From Tissierella praeacuta_A (GTDB lineage Bacteria; Bacillota; Clostridia; Tissierellales; Tissierellaceae): 11,969 nt of DNA. Of the stretch, positions 1 to 8,017 are shown piece after piece. Position numbers and translations under genes: made by a program. The stretch is taken from positions 1 to 11,969 of the forward strand of contig NZ_JBEBOY010000064.1 of the NCBI RefSeq assembly GCF_040396155.1. The letters are read 5' to 3'. The notes below the pieces were generated by a model. That model was not told the DNA's origin. It saw only the letters and a list, made by a program, of their open reading frames with translations, and did not search any database. The number at the start of each line of letters is the position of its first letter. Position 1 is the stretch's first letter.

Positions 1-36
1 GATGTCTTCTTTAAATGTTACCTTTCCTTTAGCCAT
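1..36 (-). CDS. Probable 2-oxoacid:ferredoxin oxidoreductase, ferredoxin-type (delta) subunit, N-terminus only
   Basis: Only the first 12 codons are inside the window; they read MAKGKVTFKEDI. This opening resembles the small 4Fe-4S subunit (KorD/VorD type) of 2-oxoglutarate or branched-chain 2-oxoacid:ferredoxin oxidoreductases, where the next residues would be the first CxxCxxC cluster motif. A strong ribosome binding site, AGGAGGG (44-50), sits 7 bases before the ATG. The gene starts 20 bases after the preceding ATPase gene, so it belongs to the same operon. The family would use coenzyme A and ferredoxin to oxidise a 2-oxoacid to an acyl-CoA, which suits the downstream-pathway genes phosphate butyryltransferase and butyrate kinase next to it. 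The identification rests on a very short sequence plus context. Another ferredoxin-like protein is possible. Confidence 0.55.
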   Translation of the reverse strand, partial: MAKGKVTFKEDI

Positions 37-56
37 TCTTTTACCCTCCTTTATTG

Positions 57-731
57 TTATAGCATCCATTCATCCCTCATAAATAATTTTACGGGGAAGA
101 TCTCACCTTCCAGATTTTTAGGAAGGCTCGGTATTATGTCTTCTAATACAGATATATATTTTAACTTTATACCGGTTCTTTCTTGAACCTCTAAAGCTAA
201 TTTCTGACCTCTTAGTACATCTTCACAAGTTGTACTCTTTAATAAATGTGTATTGTTTACAATACCAGTTATTTTAGCTCTTGATACATCTTGAATTTTT
301 ACCATATATTCTAATACTTTGTCTACAGTTTGAGTTTCGGGTCTATTTGCATTTAAAACAAAGAACATATCATATTTGCCTTCTTCAAAATACTCAACAT
401 ATCTTCCTAAAGCCCTAGCTCCTACTTGGTCTCCACCTACATCAAGTATTAAATTATATGATTCGTCTTGTAACGGTGTATAAACTTCTGCAGATATTGA
501 TGGTACTTCTATGGCAGGTGCATCTATTTGACTTCCTATTACTTTGATACCAACACCTTCCATTTCCAGTGCCTTTTCTCTAGATCTAAAATACATATTT
601 ACTATATCCAAATCAGCTAAGGCAACCTTTTTTCCCATTTGAGCTAATTTTACTGCATAGTTTACACTAAATTCAGATTTTCCTGAACCATAATGTCCTA
701 TTATAATTCTAATTCTTTTATCATCTAGCAT
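57..731 (-). CDS. P-loop ATPase of the CobQ/MinD-like superfamily in the butyrate/2-oxoacid oxidoreductase operon
   Basis: This is a cytoplasmic nucleotide-binding protein of about 224 residues. The Walker A loop is GHYGSGKSE near residues 12-20. An ADLDIVN strand (about 41-47) and an LDVGGDQVGARALG segment (about 97-110) follow; these are typical of SIMIBI-class ATPases of the MinD/ParA/CobQ type. No membrane segment or metal-cluster motif is visible. It lies between a butyrate kinase and the probable ferredoxin subunit, and starts 12 bases after the kinase stop. I recall the same type of gene at the same place in Clostridioides difficile. Its role is unknown; maturation or assembly of the neighbouring oxidoreductase is only an inference. 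TTG (740) and GTG (737) are alternative in-frame starts, but the ATG at 731 is preferred because GGTGAT and AGGA lie just upstream. Confidence 0.85.
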   Translation of the reverse strand: MLDDKRIRIIIGHYGSGKSEFSVNYAVKLAQMGKKVALADLDIVNMYFRSREKALEMEGVGIKVIGSQIDAPAIEVPSISAEVYTPLQDESYNLILDVGGDQVGARALGRYVEYFEEGKYDMFFVLNANRPETQTVDKVLEYMVKIQDVSRAKITGIVNNTHLLKSTTCEDVLRGQKLALEVQERTGIKLKYISVLEDIIPSLPKNLEGEIFPVKLFMRDEWML

Positions 732-743
732 AATCACCAAATC

Positions 744-1811
744 CTATTTATATAATTTTGCTTCTTCTTCTCCTCTTAAAACACGAAGCCCACCTTCAGC
801 TAATGCCATAAGTTCATCTTCTCCTGGATATACTGTTACATCAGAAATGAATTTAACTCTTTCTTCTACCCAAGATGTAAAATCTTTATCATATGCGATA
901 CCACCAGTAATTAGGATTCCATCAACTTTTCCCTTTAATATTGCTGCACATGATCCTATTTCTTTTGCCACTTGATAAGCCATGGCTTTATATATTAATT
1001 CTGCATATTCATCGCCATTTTTTATTCTTTGTCCAACTTCTCTAGCATCATTAGTATTTAGATAGGATACTATCCCACCATTTCCTTTTATCATCTTCTT
1101 CATTTCATCTAAAGAATATTTTCCAGAGTAACAAAGCTTTACTAAATCTCCTACTGGAAGAGATCCTGATCTTTCTGGTGAAAATGGACCTTCACCGTCT
1201 AAAGCATTTGCTACATCTATTACCTTACCTTTATTGTGAGCACCTACTGAAACTCCTCCACCTAGATGGGCAACTATTAGATTTAATTCTTCATATTTCT
1301 TTCCTATTTTATTAGCATGTCTTCTTGCTACTGCTTTTTGATTTAATGCATGAAATATACTCTTTCTTTCTATCTCTTTTAACCCAGATACTCTAGCTAC
1401 ATCTTGCATTTCATCTACTACAACCGGGTCTACTATAAAGGATTTTTTATTTATTTCCTTAGCTATTTCATAAGCTATAATTCCTCCTAAATTCGAGGCA
1501 TGCTCTCCTAAATATCCAATCTTTAAATCCTCTAACATAGTATCATTTACTTCATAAGTACCACCCTCTATAGGCTTAAGTAGTCCACCTCTACCTATTA
1601 CTCCATCAAGCGAGTCTATAGATATATTATTTTTCTTTAATACTTCCACTATAATATTTTTTCTGAATTCATATTGATCATAAATCTTGTTGAAAGCAGA
1701 AATTTCTTCTACTGAATGACGAAGAGTTTCTTCAAATATACTTTTCTCATCATCAAAAACTGCTATTTTTGTTGATGTAGAGCCTGGATTTATAATTAGT
1801 AATCTAGTCAT
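744..1811 (-). CDS. buk: Butyrate kinase, second copy in the operon
   Basis: The enzyme transfers phosphate from butyryl-phosphate, or branched short-chain acyl-phosphates, to ADP and so makes ATP and the free acid. It is a cytoplasmic enzyme of the acetate/butyrate kinase (ASKHA) family and 355 residues long, the usual size. It opens with the phosphate-binding INPGSTSTK (residues 6-14), and has GRGGLL (about 73-78), GEHASNLGG (about 102-110), VAHLGGGVSVG (about 180-190), GPFSPERSG (208-216) and a late TGGIAY motif. Its ribosome binding site AGGAGG overlaps the stop codon of the phosphate butyryltransferase gene 10 bases upstream, so the two are translated in close succession. It clearly resembles the other kinase of this operon (2717-3808), with identical motifs and well over a third of residues shared by eye. 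Whether the two copies differ in substrate cannot be read from the sequence. Confidence 0.95.
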   Translation of the reverse strand: MTRLLIINPGSTSTKIAVFDDEKSIFEETLRHSVEEISAFNKIYDQYEFRKNIIVEVLKKNNISIDSLDGVIGRGGLLKPIEGGTYEVNDTMLEDLKIGYLGEHASNLGGIIAYEIAKEINKKSFIVDPVVVDEMQDVARVSGLKEIERKSIFHALNQKAVARRHANKIGKKYEELNLIVAHLGGGVSVGAHNKGKVIDVANALDGEGPFSPERSGSLPVGDLVKLCYSGKYSLDEMKKMIKGNGGIVSYLNTNDAREVGQRIKNGDEYAELIYKAMAYQVAKEIGSCAAILKGKVDGILITGGIAYDKDFTSWVEERVKFISDVTVYPGEDELMALAEGGLRVLRGEEEAKLYK

Positions 1812-1821
1812 TTCTTACCTC

Positions 1822-2724
1822 CTATTTTGAAGCCATAAGTACAGCTAAGGCTATTGAATTTAATTTTGACTCTTCATTATCTGCTCTAGATGTAAGAACT
1901 ATTGGTGCTTTTGTGCCTACAATAAGTCCTGCTGATTTTGCATTTGCTAAAAATGATAGACATTTATATAATACATTTCCTGCATCAATATGTGGAGCAA
2001 GAAGTATATCTGCATCTCCTGCAACTTCACTATTTATACCTTTTAATATTGCTGATTCTTTAGATATAGCATTATCTAATGCAAAAGGCCCTTCTACTAA
2101 GCATCCTGTAATTTCTCCATTTTTGTTCATATCAGTTAATACCTTTGCATGAATAGTTGCTTCCATCTTAGGAGATACTTTTTCTTTTGCTGCCAAAACA
2201 GCTACTTTTGGTATTTCTATATCTAAGGATTTTGCCAATACTACAGCATTCTCGATTATTTCCTTCTTTTGATTAAGATCTGGTGCTATGTTCATAGCTG
2301 CATCAGTTACAAAGAAAACCTTATGATAAGTTGGAACATCAAATACAGCCACATGAGATATTACCTTGCCTGTCCTAAGACCAATCTCACTATCTAACAC
2401 TTGTTTCATTATTACAGATGTATCTATAAGCCCTTTCATTAAAACATCCGCTTTACCACTGCTCACCATTTCTGTTGCTATTCTACAAGCATTTGTTCCA
2501 TCTTTCTCATTAATTATTTCAATGCCTGATAAATCGAATTCAATTTCCTTTGCTATTTCTAATATCTTATCCTTGTCCCCTACCAATATAGGTTTTGCTA
2601 TTTCTAGCCCTGTAGCATTTTTTATTGCAGATAATACATCTTTATCTTGTGCTACAGCCACAGCTACTTTTTTTTGTCCCCTTTCTTTAGCTAATGCCAA
2701 TAAATCTTTGAATGATTTAGCCAT
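1822..2724 (-). CDS. ptb: Phosphate butyryltransferase
   Basis: The enzyme exchanges coenzyme A of butyryl-CoA (or isobutyryl/isovaleryl-CoA) for phosphate, giving the acyl-phosphate used by butyrate kinase. It is cytoplasmic. The 300-residue length and single-domain layout fit the phosphate acetyl/butyryltransferase family. The N-terminal part contains a VAVAVAQDKDVL strand and an ILVGDKDKI segment; the middle has ADVLMKGLIDTSVIMK (about 89-104) and HVAVFDVP; and the C-terminal part carries the LVEGPFALDNAIS loop and DILLAPHIDAGNVLYK typical of the active-site region. Its start overlaps the end of the upstream kinase by 8 bases (ATGGCTAA), with GAGGTGG (2731-2737) six bases before the ATG, indicating translational coupling. 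It sits between two butyrate kinase genes. Phosphate acetyltransferase is the main alternative, but the kinase neighbours favour butyryl or branched acyl substrates. Confidence 0.94.
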   Translation of the reverse strand: MAKSFKDLLALAKERGQKKVAVAVAQDKDVLSAIKNATGLEIAKPILVGDKDKILEIAKEIEFDLSGIEIINEKDGTNACRIATEMVSSGKADVLMKGLIDTSVIMKQVLDSEIGLRTGKVISHVAVFDVPTYHKVFFVTDAAMNIAPDLNQKKEIIENAVVLAKSLDIEIPKVAVLAAKEKVSPKMEATIHAKVLTDMNKNGEITGCLVEGPFALDNAISKESAILKGINSEVAGDADILLAPHIDAGNVLYKCLSFLANAKSAGLIVGTKAPIVLTSRADNEESKLNSIALAVLMASK

Positions 2725-3808
2725 TTATTTCCACCTCATCCTCATATATTTTTACTTTTTCTTCCCCATTAATTACTCTCTGTGCACCTTTATTTAATGC
2801 TTCCATTTCATCTTCTCCGGGATATACTATAACTTCGGATATAAAATCTATCATTCCCTTTATTCTATCTACTAAATAGTTAGAATAAGCCAATCCTCCT
2901 GTTAATATAATACTGTCTATATTTCCATAACTCACTGTTGCATACGCACCTATTTCTTTTCCTATTTGATATGCCATTGCATCATAAATAAGCTTTGCAT
3001 ATTCATCTCCACTTTTTATTCTTTCTTCTACTTCTCGTCCATCCATAGTACCTAAATATGAGAAAAGTCCACCTTCACCATGAAGCATAATCTTCATCTT
3101 ATTAAATGCATACTTCCCCGAATAACATAATTTAACTAAATCTCCAACAGGTAAAGTACCCGCTCTATCTGGAGAGAATGGCCCCATTTCTTTAGCATTA
3201 TTTACATCTATAATCTTGCCTTTCTCTACTGCAGCAATGGATATACCACCACCTAAATGAGCTACCACCAGGTTTAAATCTTCAAGATTTTTGTTTGTTT
3301 CTTTGGCCCTTCTATGTGCCACAGCATTAATATTTAGTGCATGAACTAAAGATTTTCTAGGAATCTCCTTAAGTCCCGATATCCTAGCTATATCATGAAA
3401 CTCATCTACTGCTACAGGATCTACAATATAAGCAGGTATATCTTCTGATTCCACTAGACCTCTAGCTAACATGCCACCTAAGTTAGAAGCATGTTCTCCC
3501 TGTATACCAACTTTTAAATCTTCAATCATTGCATCAGTTACAGCATAAGTACCTCCAGGCATGGATCTTAATAATCCTCCTCTGCCAACTACTCCTATAA
3601 GTAAATTAGTAGATATGTTTTCAGATTCTAGCCAATCTTTTATTAGATTTAATCTATAATCATACTGGTCAGCAACTCTTTCATATTTGTCTAGGTCTTC
3701 TTTCTTATGGTCTATTTTAAAAGTCTTTAATACTTTATCCCCCTCAAATATAGACACCTTCGTAGATGTAGAGCCTGGATTAATTGCTAAAACATATTTT
3801 CTATCCAT
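2717..3808 (-). CDS. buk: Butyrate kinase, first copy in the operon
   Basis: This is a cytoplasmic acyl-phosphate:ADP phosphotransferase of the acetate/butyrate kinase family, 363 residues long. It shows INPGSTSTK (9-17), GRGGLL (about 76-81), GEHASNLGG (about 105-113), VAHLGGGISI (about 183-192), GPFSPDRAG (about 210-218) and ILTGGLAY near residue 310. It follows the YbbR-domain gene by 11 bases, with AAGGGGGAAAGG as the ribosome binding site, and its last codons overlap the start of ptb by 8 bases. The C-terminus is slightly longer than in the second copy, ending in an acidic tail (YEDEVEING) that also encodes the ptb ribosome binding site. Two kinase genes around one ptb suggest a local duplication that has since diverged. 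One copy may prefer branched acids, but this is inference. Confidence 0.95.
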   Translation of the reverse strand: MDRKYVLAINPGSTSTKVSIFEGDKVLKTFKIDHKKEDLDKYERVADQYDYRLNLIKDWLESENISTNLLIGVVGRGGLLRSMPGGTYAVTDAMIEDLKVGIQGEHASNLGGMLARGLVESEDIPAYIVDPVAVDEFHDIARISGLKEIPRKSLVHALNINAVAHRRAKETNKNLEDLNLVVAHLGGGISIAAVEKGKIIDVNNAKEMGPFSPDRAGTLPVGDLVKLCYSGKYAFNKMKIMLHGEGGLFSYLGTMDGREVEERIKSGDEYAKLIYDAMAYQIGKEIGAYATVSYGNIDSIILTGGLAYSNYLVDRIKGMIDFISEVIVYPGEDEMEALNKGAQRVINGEEKVKIYEDEVEING

Positions 3809-3819
3809 ACCTTTCCCCC

Positions 3820-5034
3820 TTACCGATTAGTTATCTTAAATTCAATGGATTGCGGCATAATTTCTTTCACCGTAATTCCCATTGGTGCATTAGAGCCTAA
3901 GTGTACTTTGTGAGTTCCTTCATCTAACATATTAAAATCCAAGTACAGTCCTATATCTTCTTTACTTAAGTTTTCAATTATCTTCTTATTTCCTTTTACC
4001 AATACTTCTACTGTCTTAGAGCTATCATCCATGTCGATGGATAGATTATTATCTAAGTTTCTAATATCTATTTCGCTTAATATATACTCAAATGTTTTAG
4101 TAGAATTTTCCTCAACATTTAAAGACACCGTCACCTTTTCATTTGGGTTTAGTAAAGAAACATTTTCTGGAAGTTCTAACTCAACGGGTACATCTGTATT
4201 TCCAATTAATTTGTTTACATCTACTGGCTTAGTTTGAACAAATGTTAAATTGGATATATTCTTATCCCCCTTAAGGGTTATCTTATTTGGTTTTATTGTA
4301 ACTTCAGTAATTTCGTAGTTTTCTGGTAACTGTTTTTCCAAATTAAGTTCAATAGGTACAGTTACAGTTTTAAATATTTGAACATTGATATCTACTACAC
4401 TTGGTTCTTTCTCTACACCTACAATATCATGTCCTTCATCATCTAATAATTTTATAGGTACGCTTATATTTTCATCATCTTTTCTACTACTTAGGTCTAC
4501 TTCTGCTACTACATGAGCTACTTTATTTACCAAAGTCCTAGGCCCTTTAAGTAAAATTGATTTTGATTTTGTAGTCATATCTCCCGCTACATAATTAGGT
4601 CCAAGACTGCCCTTAGTTTTTATACTTAAGTTCTTTTCCTTATTCACTAATTTATCGAATGTAAACAATACTTCTCTTGGTTCATTTCCAATTATTTTTA
4701 TATTTCCTGATTGAACTAAACTTACATCTATTGGAACCTTTATTTGCCCCTCTTTGTATCCATTTAAATCCACCTGAGCTTTTATTGATTCTTGATAAAA
4801 ATTATCAATATCAGACTTTCTGCCTATAACTTTTACATTTACAGTTACTTCCTCTGGCTCCATGATTATTAACCCTTGTCTTTCCAATGCACTTTCATTA
4901 TTAAACTTTACAGGAATATTTTTAAATTCCTTTGATATATCAGGGTTAACTTCTTTCATAACATAGCTCCACAAAATAATAGCTATAATAAAAGCAAAGA
5001 CCTTTAATGTTAAATCATTCCTCTCCTTGCTCAT
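3820..5034 (-). CDS. cdaR: CdaA regulatory protein CdaR (YbbR-domain protein)
   Basis: This is a membrane-anchored extracytoplasmic protein of 404 residues. A single hydrophobic segment (about residues 10-26, VFAFIIAIILWSYVM) follows a short charged N-terminus. The rest is a series of about four YbbR-type beta repeats of 80-90 residues, recognisable by recurring patterns such as ITLKGDKNISNL, ILLKGPRTLVNKV and VEVLVKGNKKIIENL. In known Firmicutes CdaR binds the membrane part of the diadenylate cyclase CdaA and modulates its activity. The gene overlaps the end of cdaA by 20 bases and has its own GGAGG site 7 bases before the ATG, so co-translation of the two partners is expected. Downstream, butyrate fermentation genes follow directly, where many Firmicutes have glmM. 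Confidence 0.92.
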   Translation of the reverse strand: MSKERNDLTLKVFAFIIAIILWSYVMKEVNPDISKEFKNIPVKFNNESALERQGLIIMEPEEVTVNVKVIGRKSDIDNFYQESIKAQVDLNGYKEGQIKVPIDVSLVQSGNIKIIGNEPREVLFTFDKLVNKEKNLSIKTKGSLGPNYVAGDMTTKSKSILLKGPRTLVNKVAHVVAEVDLSSRKDDENISVPIKLLDDEGHDIVGVEKEPSVVDINVQIFKTVTVPIELNLEKQLPENYEITEVTIKPNKITLKGDKNISNLTFVQTKPVDVNKLIGNTDVPVELELPENVSLLNPNEKVTVSLNVEENSTKTFEYILSEIDIRNLDNNLSIDMDDSSKTVEVLVKGNKKIIENLSKEDIGLYLDFNMLDEGTHKVHLGSNAPMGITVKEIMPQSIEFKITNR

Positions 5035-5854
5035 CTTTTCGCCTCCATTTTGTCATAAATGCTTGGGGTGAATCCTTTGGCTTATACATATCAGTTAGTA
5101 TTTGTTTTAATGTCTTAGAATCTAAATGCCTTGCTATAACTCCATTTTCAGCTATTGAAATCGCCCCTGTTTCCTCAGAAACTATTATGGCTAAACTATC
5201 GGATCTTTCCGATATACCTAGTGCTGCTCTATGTCTAGTTCCTAGCTCTTTGCTTAAGTTCATGTTTTCTGTAAGTGGTAAAAAACAAGCTGCTGCCTTA
5301 ATCATATCTTCTTTTATAATTACTGCACCATCATGTAAAGGAGTATTTGGAATAAAAATATTGATTAGTAAATTACTAGACACTATACCATTTATTCTAG
5401 TACCTGTTTCTACAACTTCGTTTAATCCTGTGTCTCTTTCAAGAACAATTAATGCCCCGATTTTTTGTCTAGATAAGGATGCACAAGCCTCAACTATTTC
5501 TTCTACAGTTTTAGATAGACTTTCTCCTTTTATCTCCAAGAACGATTTAGTAAAAAATCTAGATCTACCTATATATTCAAGTCCACGTCTAAGTTCCGGT
5601 TGAAATACAATTAATATAGCTATAACCCCTACTGTCATGGTGTTTTTTAATATCCAATTAATAGTATATAGTTCTAGCCATCCTTCTCCACTTATTTTTT
5701 CGAATACAAATATAACAAATATTCCTTTAATAAGTTGTTCTGCTCTTGTTTCTCTAATTAACTTAAAAACTTTATAAAAAACTACTGCTACAATAATGAT
5801 GTCTATGACATCTCTTATTCTCATATTTGAAAATAATCTATTAAAAATTTCCAA
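5015..5854 (-). CDS. cdaA: Diadenylate cyclase CdaA (cyclic-di-AMP synthase)
   Basis: CdaA makes cyclic-di-AMP from two ATP; this messenger controls potassium and osmolyte uptake and cell-wall homeostasis. The 279-residue protein has the standard build: three hydrophobic segments in the first 85 residues (about 14-30, 40-52, 68-84), the FQPELRRGLE linker, then the DAC catalytic domain with PLHDGAVII (DGA at 175-177) and GTRHRAALG (RHR at 208-210), both essential motifs intact. The start is a TTG; AAAGG lies about 11 bases upstream, and the N-terminus MEIFNRLFSNMRIRDVIDI aligns with known CdaA starts. The next ATG (5824) lacks a ribosome binding site and would cut into the region before the first helix. 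A sigma-A-like promoter lies 40-70 bases upstream, so cdaA probably leads the operon containing cdaR and the butyrate genes. Confidence 0.95.
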   Translation of the reverse strand: MEIFNRLFSNMRIRDVIDIIIVAVVFYKVFKLIRETRAEQLIKGIFVIFVFEKISGEGWLELYTINWILKNTMTVGVIAILIVFQPELRRGLEYIGRSRFFTKSFLEIKGESLSKTVEEIVEACASLSRQKIGALIVLERDTGLNEVVETGTRINGIVSSNLLINIFIPNTPLHDGAVIIKEDMIKAAACFLPLTENMNLSKELGTRHRAALGISERSDSLAIIVSEETGAISIAENGVIARHLDSKTLKQILTDMYKPKDSPQAFMTKWRRKDEQGEE

Positions 5855-5894
5855 GGTTTACCACGCCTTTTATCGTATTTTCACTTCTATCCCT

Positions 5895-5923
5895 ATTATA
5901 TAATAACTATTCCATTAATTGAA
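5895..5923 (-). promoter_or_regulatory. Putative sigma-A promoter for the cdaA-cdaR-butyrate operon
   Basis: On the minus strand a perfect TATAAT (5895-5900) lies 17 bases after TTCAAT (5918-5923, 3 of 6 matches to TTGACA). It is followed by a G-rich start region and then cdaA about 40 bases on. It lies in the 113-base gap after capA. The weak -35 keeps confidence moderate. Confidence 0.45.
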
Positions 5924-5967
5924 CTAATAAATTGAATATAACAAATTTAATTTAATTCTGAAAACTT

Positions 5968-7185
5968 TTAATTTTCTATCATCTTGTCCATAGTATCCTT
6001 AAAGGATTTTTCAAGTCTTGGTTTTAGAGAGTCTACTACTTCTATATCTAATTTTCCCTGAATATAATCATCTATCGGTAAAATTTCATAAGATAACTTG
6101 CCGTTTTCTCTATGTCTGTAGACCCATGTAGGTATATAGTCTATACTTTTAATAATTGTTTCTCCAGAGGAAAAATCCTTCTCTATGTTTAAATTAACCA
6201 TAACTCCATCTTCTGTATATGAATTATCTGTGTTTTCTTTTCTTTGGTTAGATAAAAAATTACCCATGGAATAAATAATAAAATTATCTTTTCCGTCTTT
6301 ATTGATTATTTCAGTTTTTTGAATTACATGAGGATGACTACCTAATATAATATTTGCACCCCATTCAACCATTTTACTTCCTAATTCCAATTGATAATCG
6401 GAAGGTTCTCTTTGATATTCATTTCCCCAGTGAATGAATACTACAACTAAATCAGTACCTAATGATTTTACCTTTTCTATATCATTTTTTATTTTTTCTT
6501 CATCTATTCTATTTATCATATAGGATAGTTCCTCTTTACTTAGGGCGTTATCCATTCCATTTAAGCCATAGGTATATGAAAGAAGTCCTATTTTTACATC
6601 TTCTACCTCTTCTATAAGGATATTATCATTAGGCTCTTTATATGTTCCCATGTTCTTCATTCCATACTCATTTATATTATCTATGGTTTGAATTATCCCT
6701 TTTTTGCCCTGATCTAAACAATGATTATTAGCTGTAGATAATATATCAAATCCTGTTTCCTTTATGGCTAAAAGTGATTCCTTTGGAGTATTAAATCTCG
6801 GAAAACCAGAAAAACCAATTTCTGCTCCAGCTGTTACCGTCTCAAAATTCGCCAATGCTAAATCTGCTTCCTCTACATATTTTTTTATATATCTAAAAGT
6901 ATTAGTAAAATCATAGGATTTAGTTTCCTTATTAAAAGCGACTTTATATTGTGGAGAATGAAACATTATATCTCCTGCTGCTAAAATTTTTATAGAAGAT
7001 ATTCTATTTTCTCCTTTTTCTTCATTACTGTCATTCTCGTCTATTTCTTTACTTAATTCACTTTTTTCATTTCCTATATTATCTTCTGTTGATTTAATAT
7101 GAGTATATATTACTGTTCCTAAAAATATAAACAGGAAGCATGAAAAAATTAAAAGCAATCTTGTTATACTATGTCTCTTCCTCAT
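5968..7185 (-). CDS. CapA family protein (poly-gamma-glutamate/capsule-synthesis type metallophosphatase fold)
   Basis: This is a 405-residue protein anchored outside the membrane. A positively charged start (MRKRHSITR) precedes one hydrophobic segment (about 10-28) with no lipobox cysteine, then an acidic, low-complexity linker (about 31-60). The CapA domain follows with the family's motifs in order: AAGDIMFH (69-76), ANFETV (112-117), TANNHCLDQG (151-160), IHWGNEYQ (251-258), GSHPHVIQ (282-289) and YSMGNFLSNQ (305-314). These carry the Asp, Asn and His residues of the calcineurin-like fold. CapA was named from capsule poly-gamma-glutamate export, but many homologues stand alone and their substrate is unknown. 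No capB or capC lies nearby, so a capsule role is not supported here. GGAGGA lies 6 bases before the ATG. The gene starts 25 bases after proC and is probably co-transcribed with it. Confidence 0.88.
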   Translation of the reverse strand: MRKRHSITRLLLIFSCFLFIFLGTVIYTHIKSTEDNIGNEKSELSKEIDENDSNEEKGENRISSIKILAAGDIMFHSPQYKVAFNKETKSYDFTNTFRYIKKYVEEADLALANFETVTAGAEIGFSGFPRFNTPKESLLAIKETGFDILSTANNHCLDQGKKGIIQTIDNINEYGMKNMGTYKEPNDNILIEEVEDVKIGLLSYTYGLNGMDNALSKEELSYMINRIDEEKIKNDIEKVKSLGTDLVVVFIHWGNEYQREPSDYQLELGSKMVEWGANIILGSHPHVIQKTEIINKDGKDNFIIYSMGNFLSNQRKENTDNSYTEDGVMVNLNIEKDFSSGETIIKSIDYIPTWVYRHRENGKLSYEILPIDDYIQGKLDIEVVDSLKPRLEKSFKDTMDKMIEN

Positions 7186-7210
7186 AATTGTCCTCCAAAT
7201 TTAATATTAG

Positions 7211-8017
7211 TCATTTATTCATTCTTTTGGATTTTTCTCCGCATACCCTCATGGCTTCAATTATACTTCTTCTAAAGCCCATTTCTTCTAGCTTAGCCAC
7301 TGCCTCTATTGTTGTACCTTTAGGTGAACATACATTATCCTTTAATTCTCCTGGATGACTATCCGTATCTAAAACCATCTTTGCTGCACCAAGTACTGCT
7401 TGGGCCGCCATCTTATATGCCTGCTTCCTTGGTATTCCTTGTAATACTCCTCCATCACCCATGGCTTCTATCATCATATATACGTATGCAGGTGAGGAAC
7501 CGCATAAAGCGGTAAAACCATCCATAAGATCTTCTTCTAAGATCTCTGTTCTGCCAAAGCTATTAAATATACTAGCTATTTCTTCCCTTGCGTTTTCATC
7601 TATTATATCATCAAATGATAACGCTGTTATTCCTTCTCCTACCATAACTGGAGTATTAGGCATAGCTTTAACTGCTAGTATATCTTCACCTAAATATTTT
7701 TTTATATAATCAATACTAATGCCTGCGGCTATTGTAATAACTGTACATTCTTGATTTATCTCGCCTTTTATTTCTTTTAATATTAACTCATGCATATATG
7801 GCTTCACTGCTAATATTAAATAATCTGCTTCTCTAGCAACTTTTTTATTATCTAAAGTAGTATTGATTCTATAGTCTCTTTTAATCTTTTCCAATGTTGA
7901 TTTTGTTTTCGCTGAGGCAATTATCTTCTCTGGAAGAATTATCTTGGACCCTATTAAACCTCCAATCATTGACTTTGCCATATTTCCACATCCTATAAAA
8001 CCAATTACTTTATCCAT
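7211..8017 (-). CDS. proC: Pyrroline-5-carboxylate reductase
   Basis: The enzyme reduces 1-pyrroline-5-carboxylate to L-proline with NAD(P)H, the last step of proline synthesis; it is cytoplasmic. The 268-residue length fits the family. The N-terminal Rossmann fold shows GFIGCGNMAKSMIGG (residues 6-20), followed by a VKAMPNTPVMVGEG segment and GSSPAYVYMMIEAMGDGGV. The C-terminal family signature around NVCSPKGTTIEAVAKLE is complete. The ATG at 8017 is chosen because GGAGGGG lies 7 bases upstream. An in-frame TTG at 8044 would add nine residues that read through this ribosome binding site. It is the first gene of a minus-strand unit with capA. In Stickland-fermenting clostridia proline is also an electron acceptor, but nothing here shows such a link. 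Confidence 0.95.
   Translation of the reverse strand: MDKVIGFIGCGNMAKSMIGGLIGSKIILPEKIIASAKTKSTLEKIKRDYRINTTLDNKKVAREADYLILAVKPYMHELILKEIKGEINQECTVITIAAGISIDYIKKYLGEDILAVKAMPNTPVMVGEGITALSFDDIIDENAREEIASIFNSFGRTEILEEDLMDGFTALCGSSPAYVYMMIEAMGDGGVLQGIPRKQAYKMAAQAVLGAAKMVLDTDSHPGELKDNVCSPKGTTIEAVAKLEEMGFRRSIIEAMRVCGEKSKRMNK

Noticed and set aside
732..740. TTG or GTG starts for the P-loop ATPase
   Set aside because: They sit too close to the AGGA sequence and the preceding stop. The ATG at 731 has better spacing and matches the start of the conserved region.
1913..2797. Plus-strand open frames opposite ptb and its upstream gene
   Set aside because: They are antisense shadows of well-supported genes, with no ribosome binding sites and no recognisable protein.
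5007..5603. A 198-residue plus-strand open frame opposite cdaA
   Set aside because: cdaA has complete catalytic motifs on the other strand. The opposite frame is serine- and leucine-rich, as expected for an antisense shadow, and has no ribosome binding site.
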